Part shown: positions 1 through 13,115 of the stretch, in pieces
Position numbering within the stretch: the stretch's first letter is position 1
How the letters are laid out: every line of letters starts with the position of its first letter
DNA from: Chaetorhynchus papuensis
Lineage: Eukaryota; Chordata; Aves; Passeriformes; Rhipiduridae
DNA: 64,000 nucleotides
Assembly (NCBI GenBank): GCA_013396525.1
Contig: VWYX01000740.1
Location: 166,498 to 230,497, forward strand
Direction: 5' to 3'
Notes under the pieces: model-generated
Seen by the model: only the letters and a program-made list of their open reading frames with translations
What the model was told of the DNA's origin: nothing
The model's database searches: none
Translations under genes and position numbers: made by a program

Positions 1-26
1 CTTCCTTCCTTCCTTCCTTTCTTCCT
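1..26. repeat. (CTTC)n microsatellite at window edge
   Basis: The window opens inside a CTTC tetranucleotide run with one interruption. The array probably continues to the left of position 1, so its full length cannot be judged. Confidence 0.85.
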
Positions 27-56
27 CAGTCATTATCCCTCAGAGGTGGGTTTTAA

Positions 57-215
57 CAAGGTTCTCCGGCCCTTGGAACACCTCCATGGCCTCCTCTGGA
101 CTTTCTCCAACAGCTTCATGTCCTTCTGAAGTTGGGAGCCCCAGAGCTGGAAGTCGCACCTCATGGGAGCCGAGCAGAGAGGGAGGATCACCTCCCTCAC
201 CCTGCTCGTCATGTG
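57..215 (-). mobile_element. CR1 LINE fragment
   Basis: Read on the minus strand this matches the part of avian CR1 several hundred bases before the 3' end. Landmarks on the plus strand are 'ggcctcctctggact', 'gccccagagctgg' and 'atcacctccctc'. The 3' tail is missing on the left, so the copy is truncated at both ends or is the distal part of an older broken insertion. Family assignment is from recognition of the consensus, not from a search. Confidence 0.75.
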
Positions 216-2689
216 TCCTTCTCCCTGCCCCTGATTTAGGATTTTGGTACCCTAAAGTTTGTAATTCAGTTGGTTTGACTGGATGCAGGTAGGGCAAGCT
301 GGTTTGTTCAGATTTATCGTGATAATCACACTGTTTTGTTACGTGAAGCATGTCCTTAATTTTTGATGACTGAACCCTCTAACAAAGAGTAAAATTAATA
401 GTGCAAATAAACTGGGTTTCTTTTAGTCCAAATAGTCCTGCTCAGCTACTTTTATTTCCATTGAGAGCTCGAGCCTTGTTGGAGGTATTACTCTTCTCTT
501 TTCAAGCTTCAGCAACCAGAACGAGAAGTCCCTTGCATGCTGTGTTAAAAAAAAAAAGAAGGGGGGGGAAAGAAAGGAATAATTCCATTTTATTGCATGT
601 GAAAAATGTTTTAGGAAAATAATAATCTTTTCCAGTCGAAGTAGGAAAGGAACCATCAATACATCAAATAGGACAGTCAAGTTGCATTTCACATTACAAA
701 TTACCTACCCAGGAACCATAAAATGAAAAATAATTGTCTTTGACACCACAAATCAGAATTTGACCAGGGCACTATGTGCATGACTGAATTCTGAGACACT
801 AAACTGTAACTGAAAGGCAGGTGGTTGTCAAAACTTTCAGAATTTAAACCTTCAGAGAAAGCATAGTCCAGTAGATAAGATATTACATTAAGATTCAGGA
901 AAGAGGTTCAGCCCTGCCATTCACCACACACTTCTTGTGTGAGAGTTAATAAATCACTCTGTGTCGCATGTGGAATGGTGGATAATGTGCCACAGTGCCC
1001 CTTGTGACAGTGCCTTGAGGTGCCAGGCTGCTGAGCACAATCCAGAGGCATCCAAGCTGCAATTGCAGGAGGAGGAGAACTAAAACAGCCAGTCCTGCCC
1101 ACAGCAAAATGCTGGCTGGACAAAAAGTAACTCTGAAGCAGCATTGTGCCTTGAATTCTACTACTCTGGAGGATTTCAGTGTTTTCTGCTCAGCTGTAAG
1201 GACCTGTCTTCTCTTTATAGGGAATTCACAGCTTTATGTATGCTCCTGGAATTAAATAACTGAGTCCATTGTTTACATTAAAATCAAACACACAAACAAA
1301 AATATTAAGTCCCAAAATAGAGGGGAATCTTTTCTTCCATGAAGGAAATGCTGCCACCCTTTACCTGGGATGATGCCCAGCAGAACCTCTCCCTTAATGG
1401 TGAGAAACTCTGGCATAATCCCAAAGATGAACCCTCTGTGTGTGCAAAAGATCCTGCAGCCAAAAGGCTCCCAGCTCCTGAGGACTTGTCTGGTGTGGGG
1501 GAAGCAGATGTTTTCACTCTCTCCTTAAGCTGCTCCACTTCGCATGAAATAATTCAGCATGAATTGGACCACTGAGAGAGAGAGAGAGATTAGTAAATGT
1601 GATTTTGAGCCCCAGAGGCCGGTTACTTACTGGAGAAAAGGGAGCAAGGTTTTAGTCCGACTTCCAATTAATATGTGTAATGTATGCATTCATCAGAGCA
1701 TGGTGAACATGCAGCTCCCTGTCTCCTGGGTGCATCAGCTAACCACAAATCCTATTCCTTTCTCGAGCATGGGTAACTGGTAATTAGCAGGAATAACAAA
1801 AAAAAATAGTGGCAGGAGGATTATAGAACCCACCAGACTTCAGCCTAATTGTTAGGAAAGGTTTATGTGGTTTAGCTCTCCTAGGATGAGACAAAATCTC
1901 ACCGCTAGTTACAGGATAAAAAGGAAAAAAAAAGCCTTAACTTGCTGAACCTATAATTTCAGCAAAAAAAAAAAATCTTTCGGTATGTCGTTTCACTGGA
2001 TGGGGAGAAAGGATTGTTTTTTAAATCCTGACAGCACATAAATATGAATTATGCGCTTGGCTGCTCAGTGCCATCCAAATGTACATGGCTGTGGGCATGT
2101 CCCAAAGGAAGCATTTATCTGCTCATGGAAGCTGACCGTTGGAAGTGCAGTCACTTAAGGAGCTGTTTCTGGTAGTTTGAAGGCTGATGTTGGTCTCTGC
2201 CTGCTTCTTTCCCCAAGGCTGGCTGTTTGGGAGCCAGGGGACTGGCTGATTTTCAGTGTGGAGTATGGGTTTTGTATGCAAAGTGTAGATATTTATAGCT
2301 TCAGTATTTATATTTGACTCCCTCTGACAGTGGAGATTCAGTCAATAGAATCAGTGGATTGCGTGACCAACTCAACCCTTGCTAAATAAATATCTAAAAT
2401 AGATAAAATAAAGCATGTCCTGAAATAACTCTCTTTCCCTGTTAACTATGAAGGGAGCCAAATTGGCCTTATAAAAAAGAAAACACAATTTTCACATGAG
2501 TTTTGCAGAGGTTTAGGTTGGTTTAGAAAGGAGAAAGCTCCTTTCCCACAGGGTTTCACTTCACACCACACCTGATAAAGCATCTGTACGTGGTCAACCA
2601 CCACTTCTTGGCTAAAGGACAATATCGAACACTTCCTCATCTTCATGTTGCAGTCAGGAGGACAAAAAACTTCAGAAAGAATCGTGGAA
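216..2689. other. Unique AT-rich spacer, no gene recognised
   Basis: No exon-like or repeat-derived sequence is recognised. It holds a 33-base all-purine tract (547-579, an A run followed by a G run), a short (GA)n run at 1574-1589 and several A runs near 1800, 1930 and 1965. Open frames here are all under 90 codons and none resembles a known protein. Confidence 0.6.
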
Positions 2690-3020
2690 CAGAATTTCAC
2701 AGAATCACAGAATTATCAAGGTTGAAAGAGCCCTCAAAGACCATCGAGTTCAACCTGTGCCCAATTCCAACCTTGTCACCAGCCCAGAGCACTGAGTGCC
2801 ATGCGCAGTCCTTCCTTGGACAACTCCAGGGATGGGGGCTCCACCACCTCCCTGGGCAGCCCCTTCCAATGTTTAACAACCCATTTTGGTGAAGAAATTC
2901 TTTCTGTTGTCCAGCCTGAGCCTCCCCTGTCACAGCTTGAGGCCAGGTCTTCTCTTCCTGTCACTTGTTGCCTGGGAGAAGAGTCTGACCCACCCCTTGC
3001 TACATCCTCCTTTCAGGAAG
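2690..3020 (-). mobile_element. CR1 LINE 3' fragment
   Basis: The plus strand begins with the inverted CR1 tail (repeated 'cagaat' and 'cacagaat' units at 2690-2712). It then reads 'aaggttgaaagagccctcaa', 'ccacctccctgggcagcc' and 'gaagaaattctttct', the reverse complement of a CR1 3' region. The element therefore points left with its 3' end at about 2690 and is 5'-truncated near 3020. CR1 copies are typically truncated this way because reverse transcription starts at the 3' end and stops early. Confidence 0.9.
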
Positions 3021-4126
3021 TTATGGAAAGTGACAATTCAGACTTCTCTCCTACAAATTAGGAGCAGTAATTTCACCAAGTCTTTTTCTTCTTTGTTATG
3101 CAGCCCTGCAGCTTATCAAAGCTGATTTAGAAGAGACTTTATTAAGTCATCATGTGATGGCCCGATGCTTTCAGGTGTCAGGAAAATTAATATGGCCTTG
3201 TGGTTACTGTCAGACAGCTCTTGAGAACAGCCCAGCAGCTCCTGCCAAAGAGCTGTTACATGGGATTCATTTTAAGAATGGAGGAGCTCAATTAAAGACC
3301 TCGATACATTCCTGCTTCTTTTCACACAGTCTGCCACCAGCATGGTTCTCCACATTCACTGGCCTATTTTCTTTGAAAAACGGAGACCTTACCCTTCTGA
3401 CTCTGACTGCACATTAAAATGTTCTGCTGCCTGGTTTCGAGCAATCTCCACAGGAAAAAACCTGGAGTGGGAAGTGCTGTTGATTAAAAAAGCCACAGAA
3501 TTTTATCAAATGAACACAACAGACAGTGTAAATTTGACCATTTCTTTGCAACAACCGCTCATTTAAATTATTATCCCTCAGATGTTGTAGAATGTAATAA
3601 AGTTTTAGGGGAAATCCCACAATCAATAATTTTATCTTCCTTTATCCTTTATAAGCTAAAGTTGAATTGTCCAAACTCTAAAATTTTAAGACTTTTAAAT
3701 GAGCAAGAAAGGAAATATCTTCTTGGAAAAAGAGGGACAGGAGCTATGGTGCTTATTTTTAGGGATGCAGTTCACGTCCTCTACCTAAAGGCTCCAGAAC
3801 TGTAAATTTAGGTGTTGCAGTCCAGACATCCATACAGGAATTGGGTGCCTGAGCTCCTCTCCAGGCACATAAATACAGACACCCGTTGCAAAACCAGCTG
3901 CCAGGTGGTATCCAAAATATCTGTGTGGAGCTGGAGATAAAGCAGAGAACCTAAATACAATCTGTTGACTTCTACAAGGCCAGACAAGGCCCTTTAAGCC
4001 ACCTCTGATGGCACTAAATACATCTCTATGACAAACTGAGATATTTAGGGAAGACTGTCCCCCTGTGCTGGGCACTGGTGAAGGCTTAACCTCAAATCCT
4101 GGCATCAGCTTTGTGACCCTCCTGAC
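3021..4126. other. Unique spacer, no gene recognised
   Basis: Nothing identifiable. Base composition is ordinary for avian intergenic DNA and no open frame exceeds about 106 codons. Confidence 0.55.
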
Positions 4127-4582
4127 AAGATGGACATTGAGGGGCTGGAGCGTGTCCAGAGAAGGGAACGGAGTTGTAGAAGGGTCTGGAGCACCAGAAA
4201 CAGCTGAGGGAGCTGTGGGCTCTCAGCCTGGAGAAAAGGAGGAACCTTGTGGCTCTGCACAGCTCCCTGGCAGGAGGGGGCAGCCAGGTGGGGGTCAGGC
4301 TCTGCTCCCAGGGAACAGGGATAGGATGATAGGGAACGGCCTCGAGCTGCACCAGGGGTTTAGATTGGATATTAGAAAACATTTCTTCATGGAAAGGCTT
4401 GCCAAGCCCTGACAGGCTGCCCAGGGCAGTGGTGGAGTCACCATCCCTGGAGGGAATCAAAAGAGGTGCAGATGTGGCACGTGGGGGCAGGGGACAGTGG
4501 TGGCCTTCGTGGGGCTTAGTTAATGGTTGACCTTGATAATTTTAAAGCTCTTTCCAAACCTTAACAACTCTGTGACTCTACA
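4127..4582 (+). mobile_element. CR1 LINE 3' fragment
   Basis: A plus-strand CR1 with its 3' end at about 4580. Landmarks in order are 'gaggggctggagcgtgtcca' near 4139, 'tctcagcctggagaaaagga' near 4223, 'ccagggcagtggtggagtca' near 4420 and a tail around 'ctctttccaaaccttaac' then 'tctgtgact'. The wording differs from the copies at 7127 and 46771, so it belongs to a different CR1 subfamily. Confidence 0.9.
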
Positions 4583-7126
4583 GACCCCAAAGTGGAAGGG
4601 AGGAGCGTCCTCTGGAGCTCCTCTTCCCTTTGCAGTTGCTGCTGCTGGGACAGCTCAGACTGGTTAAATGTTGTGATGGATGACACGAATCTCACCACAC
4701 ATTTCCATAATCCCATATCTCAGATGATTTATATTTGCCATGCAAAGCAGCAAAGCTGAGAAATTTATGTGTAGAGAATTTGAGTACTTAGATTATTTTT
4801 GAAATCAAGAAAAAGGTTTCTATACTGGAGATTCACCAAAACTTTCTAAGATACTATTTCCAGCAACTCTGTGCATTCCAGGATGACTCTGCTCTGTTCT
4901 TTAGAAATCTTTCTCTAATTTCTGGTTAATTTAATACTGCAAAAGAGACTTTGTCTATAGGCAATTCTTTGAACATGGAGCTTTAGAGACTGCAGAGCAA
5001 GCCTGCAGTTCTGCCCCTTTTTAGGATAAATTTTTGTTTTCAGCGACTTATATAAAAATATTCATAATTTTCACCTGAAGTAAATTAGCGTAGCAAGCTC
5101 TGTGCCCTTGGTAGAAAAGAGGTAGTGATGTCCATCTAAGGGTCTGTCCATCCCCAAAAAAAAATTCAATGTTAATATATAAGTATTTTAAAGATTTCCT
5201 TGAAGAGAAAGCCAAGCAAAATCAGGTTTATTAATAGCCCTCATTTCAGAAAAACACTGAAGAAGCCATATATTCTCATTGCATTAAACAACAAGGTGGT
5301 ATGGAGTTAAATAATTTGGGGTTTATCAGCCAGCACAACTTTATTTGTAACGGAGTACCACTTGGATTTAAAAAAAAAAAAAAAAGATAAAACACTTCTA
5401 GGTAATCTAATGAATTTCCTTATTAAAACTAATGCTCCTAACTTATGCATATGTATTAGCCTCCCCTGAGTATTAAACTGTGCTCCTGAAATCTTTTCAT
5501 TCCGTTTCTCACATTGCACAAACAGACAGAGTAATGATCCTCGGTATCCAAAGCAACTATCAAGGGGTAATAGCTGGCATATGGCTTCTTTTTCACTCAC
5601 TGTACTTCATGCTCTAAAAGTCCTTCCCCTTCCCTCTCAGCTGAAGGTTAGAGTCTGCTTGTTTACTCTCACATTTTCGTGTTTCTCCAACAGGATTACT
5701 CACTTTACTAAGAAATTAACAGTTACCCATGTGAAACTAATTAAAATTGGAGGAGCGTCTCTTCTGAGTGGTTCACACTTATTAATTTGTTTCTGCGCCA
5801 AACCCAGCTCATATTTAATGTAATTATAGAGAAAAGTGGATGTCTGTGCTCCTAGAAGGACACCTTCCAAAATTCATCTAAAGGAACATTTTTCCTGAGC
5901 TTTGCTTCACCTTGGGTCGTGCCTTCATGGACAAAACGATCAGAGATCTATTAATTTAGGAGAGTGTATGGAATTCTGGTGGAAGTAACTCTTTTTTTTT
6001 TTTTTTGGGAAGAGATATGGAACAGACATTCAACCCCTTCCTTTGTGTTTTCTCTGTCAAACACATTGTTGGAATGCTGGGTTTTAGGTTTATGGGATAT
6101 AGTAATGTATATTGTAATGTAATGTATATGCACAAAACAAGATGGAGGATTTTGGGTGTAGGTTAGTTCTTCTTCTTTCTTATTCTTCTTCTTCACAAAT
6201 CTGGGTGTTCTGGTATTGGTTCAAAAAACCCGCAGTGCAGATCTTAAATGAATAGTTACCGGGTTATAAGTAAAAAATAAATTTGTTGGCATTTCATAAT
6301 TGGATAGACTGGACTTTAAATGGCCTTGGAAGTGAGAACTCGGGGCCATTTTTCCACCTTGTTAGCTCAGAGGCACATCCCGTGCAGGAATGCCATAGAT
6401 TGGAATATAATAAACATCTGCTTAGAAGAAAAATCCTGCGTCTCCTGCGACTTAAACCGAACTCTGAGTAAAAGAACTAGAGACAGAGGCAAAAACGAAA
6501 ACCAGACATTTTTAACAACACATCACCTTTTGCTCTCCCCTGTCACTGGAAGCAGCTACCTCCAGAGCTCAGCTCACTCCTCTGATGAATTTTTATGATT
6601 CCATGGAAGTGTTTATTTCCTTCCATGGATGTCAAAGGCAGTGACTGTTTTAAGATTAGACCTCCACCTTTCAAAGGATTAAATTAGGACACATCTATCA
6701 CATCCAGAGCTCTTCTCTCCTGTTGTGTTGAGGGGACTACAACCCTCCCCAGAACATCCGTTAAGCTGCACACTTTCACTGTGCCTTTGCAGTGCAAGCT
6801 GGTGCTCTTTTTACCTTTTTAATGGGTACAGTTGGTCTTAAAAAAAAGAAATACATTCCCAAAATGGCCAACCAACCAACCAAAAAACCCAACACAAAAT
6901 TGATTAAAACTAGAGAAGTTGTTTCAAGCTAGGGAACTGATTTTCCCTACTTTTCCAAGGAAGGCTTGATTTCACCTCATCTCCTTATCTCCTGGGAATT
7001 TTGGGCCTTTTCCATGTCACTGGGATAATCCTATGGGCCTACAGTAAAGGATTTAGTGCATTATAACCTTGTAGTACAGCCTGGGGTAGTGACAGGTTCA
7101 TGACAACACAGAAAGGAGGTGGAGCT
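4583..7126. other. Unique AT-rich spacer with homopolymer runs
   Basis: No gene or interspersed repeat recognised. Simple sequence present: a 16-base A run at 5370-5385, a 15-base T run at 5992-6006 and an interrupted (TTC)n tract at 6167-6194. The A run has no recognisable retroposed sequence next to it. Confidence 0.55.
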
Positions 7127-7581
7127 GCTGGAATGAGTCCAGAGGAGGCCGTAGAGCTGCTCCCAAGGCTGGAGCCCCTCTGCTCTGGAGCCAGGCTGGG
7201 AGAGCTGGGGGTTCTGACCTGGAGAAGAGAAGGCTCCAGAGAGACCTCAGAGCCCCTTCCAGGGCCTAAAGGGACTCCAGGAGAGATGGAGAGGGACTGG
7301 GGACAAGGCATGGAGGGACAGGACACAAGGAATGGCTTCTCACTGCCAGAGGGGAAACTTTGTTTAGATTTTAGGAAGAAATCCTTCCCTTTGAGGGTGG
7401 TGAGGGCCTGGCACAGGGTGCCCAGAGAAGCTGTGGCTGCCCCTGGATCCCTGGAAGTGTCCAAGGCCAGGCTGGATGGGGCTTGGAGCAACCTGGGATA
7501 GTGGAAGGTGTCCCTGTCCATGGCAGGGGGTGACACAGGATGATCTTTAAGGTCCTTTCCAACCCAAACCATTTTATGATT
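7127..7581 (+). mobile_element. CR1 LINE 3' fragment
   Basis: A well-preserved plus-strand CR1 3' region. Landmarks are 'ggagcccctctgctctggag' (7168), 'gatttt aggaagaaat' (7370), 'ctgtggctgcccctggatcc' (7431), 'ggatggggcttggagcaacc' (7474) and a tail 'ttccaacccaaaccatttta' ending in ATGATTACC. Reverse-strand and forward open frames of 177 and 133 codons here lie wholly within the element and are not genes. It is close in sequence to the copies at 27448 and 46771, so it is a member of a common subfamily. Confidence 0.95.
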
Positions 7582-10500
7582 ACCTGACTTTCTGGATTCT
7601 CTACTTTATCACTTCTGATCCTCTTCTCCATGGAATGGTGCCTTTACATCCATAGGAATTTTCCAGAGGCTGTTGGCAATTTGTTTGATGGAGTTTCAGT
7701 TTATACATTGCTCATCATGAAGTTATATGACCTCTGCACTTACACGTAGATGTTGGTATTTCTCTTGTTTTTCACCTAAATCTCTTAAGAATTCCTTCAA
7801 CAAGTACAAACTGTGGCCATTAGGATGGGAATTGTAACATAAATCATCCTCAAAAGCATGAAAAGGAAAACTAAAAAAGAAGAAAACCCTTATCAGTCCC
7901 ACACATTGTTTTGATCATTGGGCAGATGCAGTGCATTTAAATTAGTTTATTCAAATTGTATGAAATCTCTGCTTTCCTGACTGTTTTGATGTCAGCCATA
8001 ATAGTCTGTAGAAAAAAAATATCCTGTGTTTGGTTTGGAGCATTCTATTACCAAGTGCATAATGGCTTTGGAGGAACTGGATACTGAGAATGAATTACCC
8101 TGGAGAGTAACTTGCAGAGTTTCTGCTTTATAATTTTTGCTGTGTGCATATTATGCTGCTTTAAGGGTAACTCAATAGCACTTTTGGTTTTGGTAGACAT
8201 AATAACACCTCCAGGCAAGTGAGCTGGGTTTTTTTCCTATCAAAAATACTTTCTTCTTAAGCAAAATATAATTCATTTCCTGCTTTGCATTCCCAGGGTA
8301 ACAGCATCTCGCATTCAAGTGAAAAATAACACAGAAAATGGCTTTCTGATTCAAGGAATCTGAATAGTACAGATCCACCAAAACAGATTTGAGCCTTAGC
8401 AGGGCAAAAATGCACTCTGGGTTTTGAGGTGAGGGTGAAAATGGCTGTATTTCAATCAGGTTGTTGGTAAATGTCTAAGTCAAGAACCTGTGGGTGCTTC
8501 TCCTGCAGTTCTGCCACAGGCTTTCAAATATATATAAAGAAAAAGAGGGAGAAATCCTGTTCTGGGCATTTCTCTGGGTATCTGTAACTACAGGAGGCAT
8601 TTGGAGCCCAGGGAAATTTGACAATGCAGCCCTGCTTGGCAAATACAGATTCAGGATGTTCCAATTTACCAGCACAAGCCTGACCTCTCATCCCTTTTGA
8701 AGGCACAGGAGAGTAAATATACAAATGGTGTTTGTTGTCTATAAGATTAAAAATAGAGCAGAGGATGTGACAAAAACTCAATAAATCCACTTCTGTTAGC
8801 CCCAAATCATTGTACAGTGACAGCAACAGGAAGATTTCTCATTCTTTGTACATGGAGTTTGAAGAGAAAACAAATTTAAATGGCATCTTGAATTTTAGAG
8901 CTACTGGTGTTACAAAAAAATACAAAATAAAATAAAAAAACCCAAAATAAAATAATAAAAAAAGTAGAGTGGATGGAAGGCATCAATGTTGGTGAAGAAG
9001 TGATTTCTCTGAAAACCTCATATATCAGGAAATATTGAATAACTAATTTTTTTTGAAAGTTCTGTACTCAAAGTGACAAAACTAAAATGAATAAAAGCCA
9101 AACGAAAGCAAAAGTAATTTGTTTTCTCTTCCATCAGGTCTTGCTGAGGACAAAAAATAAAATGGCCTCATTTTGTGTAGCAACAGCAGAGAACTGAATG
9201 TTCCTTCTTGGGCAATTTTTTAAGTAGAAAGATTCATATCTTACTGAAAATTTCACCAATCTGCTTTTGTGTCTGATCCCCAGCCTGCAATCAAGCAAAT
9301 TAGAGAGCTGTATGTTGTTACTATAGTAATAGATGTGCATTGCATAAAAAGAAATTGGGCAGCCTCAGATCCATCTCTCCCAAGGAAAATGGAGCACAAT
9401 TTTTCATAATTTTGACCACCCAGTGCTTTTTTAGCTGTGGGTTCTGGGCAACGAATGTCCCCACATCAGTGCAAATGTTTTCCTATTCATTTGTCATTTT
9501 CAAAATGAGCAGACATTTGAATCAAAGCTAAAAGTTGTTCCCAAATTGGTGGTGTAAGCAAGGAGACAGCACTGACAGTACAATTTGCATGGACTGGTGC
9601 TAGACATGTCTCAGTTTATTTGATGTCTTCCGTGCCAGCTTTGTTTTCAAGCTTTGCATTGAATAAATTCAAAAAGAAATAGAAATAAATGTAGTTTGGT
9701 TTCTGATCTGCATTTCTTTATGTATACACAGATGGATTTTGTCTGCATTTATATATATAATAGATCTGTGCCTCTGAATCTTCATGGATAGTTGTTCGTG
9801 CATTTAGATATACATGTGTGAATGTACATAGCAGATTATAAGGATAAATTAGTTTGGATTGAATCAAAATCAAAACCTACCACCATGTCAAATAGAACTA
9901 AAACATGATTCAGCAATCCTTATTCTAAAAAAATAAATGAAAAAGGATAATCTAAAAATAGAATTTAATACACAGTTTGAATGACAAGTAACTCATTAAT
10001 TGCAAGCATAAGACAAGAGGACTGGAGGTGACAGTGAATTCCAGTCTCTATAATGAAACATGAAAAAAGAAATCTCCTTTTGAGATATATTTAGGTAAAT
10101 ATTGGCTCACCAGTACCATGAACCCCTCCGGGTTAGAGTGTCTGGCTTTGGCATTAAACACAGCAAAAGGCCTCAAGCAGGGATTATTTCAGTACTGAGC
10201 TTGTCTCACTCTTTGTCCATCACCTTTGTGAAAAAACAGATGTTTGGTTTGCACTCACTTTTGGTTTTCCACGAGGAGAAGGACCTGACCTGTGCAATGA
10301 AAGCCCTAATGTGAGAATCCTCCCACATTATCCAGCTCTCTCTGATCCCCCTCCCATGTTTCAGAGCCAGAGCAGAGCTCAGGCTCCCACAGCAGCCCCA
10401 GTGCAGACCACAGAATAAAGATTTCCATTTGTTTAAATGATTCTTTGTAGATGCTGACAGAGCTTTAGCAGTGAATTTCTTCAGCTCTCTAGCATTTTGG

Positions 10501-10587
10501 GAGAACTCTGTCTTTCCCATGCAAGCTAACCAAAACAAAGTTACCAGTGTTTATCAATAGCCACACCTGCACTTGTTTTTCCCAGAT
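7582..10587. other. Unique AT-rich spacer, no gene recognised
   Basis: No exon, RNA gene or transposon recognised. A strongly A-rich, almost C- and G-free tract lies at about 8911-8968, and a short TA-rich run ('atatatataat') near 9752. Confidence 0.55.
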
Positions 10588-10810
10588 TGTTATGGCTTCA
10601 ACTAGAAAAACACTTGGGAACGGACGTGTTAGAGTTGGGCCAACCCCCTCGAGGGGTGGATGGCCAGAGAACCAATTACTTTATGCCATCTAACTCACGT
10701 TTTGCAAACTAACATATAAGAACCTCAGGGAAAAGCCATTAAACCGGCCTTGCCACTATTTCTACTGACCTGGACTTCGTGTGGTTTTTCTACGCGTCTG
10801 TGTTACAACA
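10588..10810 (+). mobile_element. ERVK-like solo LTR (partial or degraded)
   Basis: The stretch has the order of retroviral LTR signals on the plus strand. A TATA-like 'acatataag' lies near 10710 and an ATTAAA polyadenylation-type signal near 10739. A CpG-containing U5-like part follows ('aaccggccttgcc', 'ctacgcgtctg'), ending at 'tgttacaaca'. It resembles songbird ERVK LTRs. The start is set at a 'tgttat' that partly mirrors the 3' end. No target-site duplication is visible, so the 5' boundary may be wrong. No gag, pol or env sequence adjoins it. Confidence 0.6.
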
Positions 10811-12911
10811 GCGACAGTTCTTTGCAATGCTCATTTCCCGGATTTGCTCCACTCTGCTGAAGGTCTAATTCAGAGCAATATTTACATTACAACAAATTCC
10901 CAGCATTGTGCCTGTGACACCTCTACCTGTTCTCATCCAAAGGTGTGAGCAGCCCCACGTGGAGTCATCCCTACATTCTTCCACCTTGCCTCCCTCTGTG
11001 TAGGTCAGATGTATCTCCCCTGACACAAATCTTGCCTTTGAACCCAAATCTCAGTGTCAAAGCAAGGAGGAGATCCAGAATGTTGCCTTGCTTCTGCAAG
11101 ACACAAGAGGCTGATCTGCAGTACTCTGTCTGTGGTATGCATGCATAGAAGGCAGGATTTGAACGGCACAGCTGCAAAAAATATGCTCTAAAATATTTGT
11201 TAGGGAAGGTATTTGCACTGGCCAGAGTCTCCTTTAGGAGAAGATATCTTCATAGAGAAATGACATCATCTCACACCCTCTTTCTGGTAAAAGGGGCTTT
11301 CTGGTTGCCAAATTGCCTGCATGAAGCAGCATATTGCTGACAGAGAAGCTGTCACTTCCATAAAGCTGTCATCAGAGAATGTGCCTGCGTGTCTGAGGAA
11401 CGAGGGAAAATATGGCACACAACTTCTGAGTGACTGCAGCTGAGTGCTGGCTCTCCAAAATGCTGTTCACTTCGTGGTGCTCTGCTCTGAAGGTGTGCAC
11501 AATGAGGCTTTGGGGCTTTTTCTTCAGCCTGTAAGGGTTGTTTCTTATTTTTTTATGTTTTTCTGATGGGATTTGGCTGGTATTCTTAAATATGTTCTTA
11601 GCCTAGAAGTCAAGGGATCTTGTTTAATTATCTTATCTAACGCAGATTTCTTGTACAACCTTGATGGTCATGGTTTGGCTCTTTTTCCTTTTACGTGCCC
11701 ATCTTTACAGCAGGAAAAATGATTTTAGAGTCACAATTAAAATTATTAGCAGTTATAGGGGGCTTAGAAATTGAAGTAAAAGTGTCCAGAACAATTACTT
11801 AGAATGATGTCTTTATCTATTTAAGGTGTCTGGTTATTTGGTTTTGGTTTTTGTTGATTGGGGATTTTTTCCCTTAAAAGGACTCTCTTGGTTATCCACA
11901 TCTTTGTTTTCCAGCGATTTGAGGGAGAGTTTCTGTTGCCAGCCTTTCATAAGTTTTCTTTCTTAGTGTGAAGAAATTTCCGAGCTTTGCTGAGGACGCA
12001 CCTTGCCAAAAAAATTGTTTTCCTTACCACCTCTACATTATCTGCCAGCCTGACTGCTCGTCAAGGCATCTTGATGCTAAAGGGATGAGTAATGGGAAAG
12101 TTTCAGTCAAAGCCCAGTCTCACCAGAAAAATAGAAAAAAATTCTAATATGTCCTAGTTTGGTCTGTAAAATCAGTGGCCAAACCTCTCCTCAGTCATAC
12201 AAGGAATGTGTGAAATCAGTGACTGAGTCACTGAAACTTCTCCATATATCAGTAATTGAACGTAACTAAGCCTTAGGCAGTAATGTGGTTCCACATTAAA
12301 AACTCATTTTCACCCAGTGACAAAGCTCCCATCTTTGTACGTTAGCAGTAAAAATTTGTATCAACAAACATCACTTCATGGACAATAATATCTTTGTCAC
12401 ATCTTTTTGCAGAAAATTCTAAGATTTGCTCATTGATGATCTTAGAGGTCGTTTCAATATAAATGATTTGACCATGATTCTGTGGCTAAGGAGTATAAAC
12501 TCCAATGTTTCCCATTTTAAACATGGCCTGTATTACCTCTAGCATTTGTGTGGAATCAAAAATGTTGAACACAACTTGGGCGTTTATGTGCTTGAAGACA
12601 AATTTTTGGGTTTGCTGAAGTACTTACTCGAGCCAGATAATAAAGACTGGAAGATAAAAGCTGTCATTTTTCTGTGGCTGAAAACAACCCTAGAACTGGT
12701 ATGGAAAATAGGATTCATCCCACCTGATTTTAGCTACTGGAAATTAAGCCAGTCATGTAAATTCCCTTTGAAGTCTGAGGGAGCGACAGATTTTTCAGTC
12801 AGTCCATAGCAAAATAAATATCTATAGGGAAATCTGTGCCTTTCCACTGGTTCTGAAGGAGCTTGATCACTAGGTTAGACTAAATGACTAACCCTGAGAT
12901 GAGCGAAGATT
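10811..12911. other. Unique spacer, no gene recognised
   Basis: Nothing identifiable. A 'gtcctagtttgg' at 12152 recalls the end of ERVL LTRs but has no supporting signals (see rejected list). Confidence 0.55.
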
Positions 12912-13115
12912 GATAGAATCACAGAATGGTTTGGGTTGGAAGGGAACTTACAGACCATCTCATTCCATCCCAGGAATGGACGCCTTCCACTATCCCAGGT
13001 TGCTCCAAGCCCCGTCCAACCTGGCCTTGGGCACTTCCAGGGATCCAGGGGCAGCCACAGCTTCACTGTGCCAGGGCCTTTACCATCCTCACAGGGAAGA
13101 ATTTCTTCAGTTCTG
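12912..13115 (-). mobile_element. CR1 LINE 3' fragment
   Basis: The plus strand opens with the inverted tail 'atagaatcacagaatggttt', then 'gggttggaagggaac', 'ttccactatcccaggttgct' and 'ccagggatccaggggcagcc'. This is the same subfamily as the 7127 copy but in the opposite orientation. The 3' end is at 12912 and the 5' truncation near 13115. Confidence 0.93.

Noticed and set aside
7039..7572. 177-codon minus frame and overlapping 133-codon plus frame
   Set aside because: Both lie in a CR1 3' fragment. The minus frame is antisense to the element, and similar frames recur in other CR1 copies such as the one at 27448.
12150..12200. 'tgtcctagtttgg' as the end of an ERVL LTR
   Set aside because: No partner terminus, target duplication or polyadenylation signal is found at a plausible distance.
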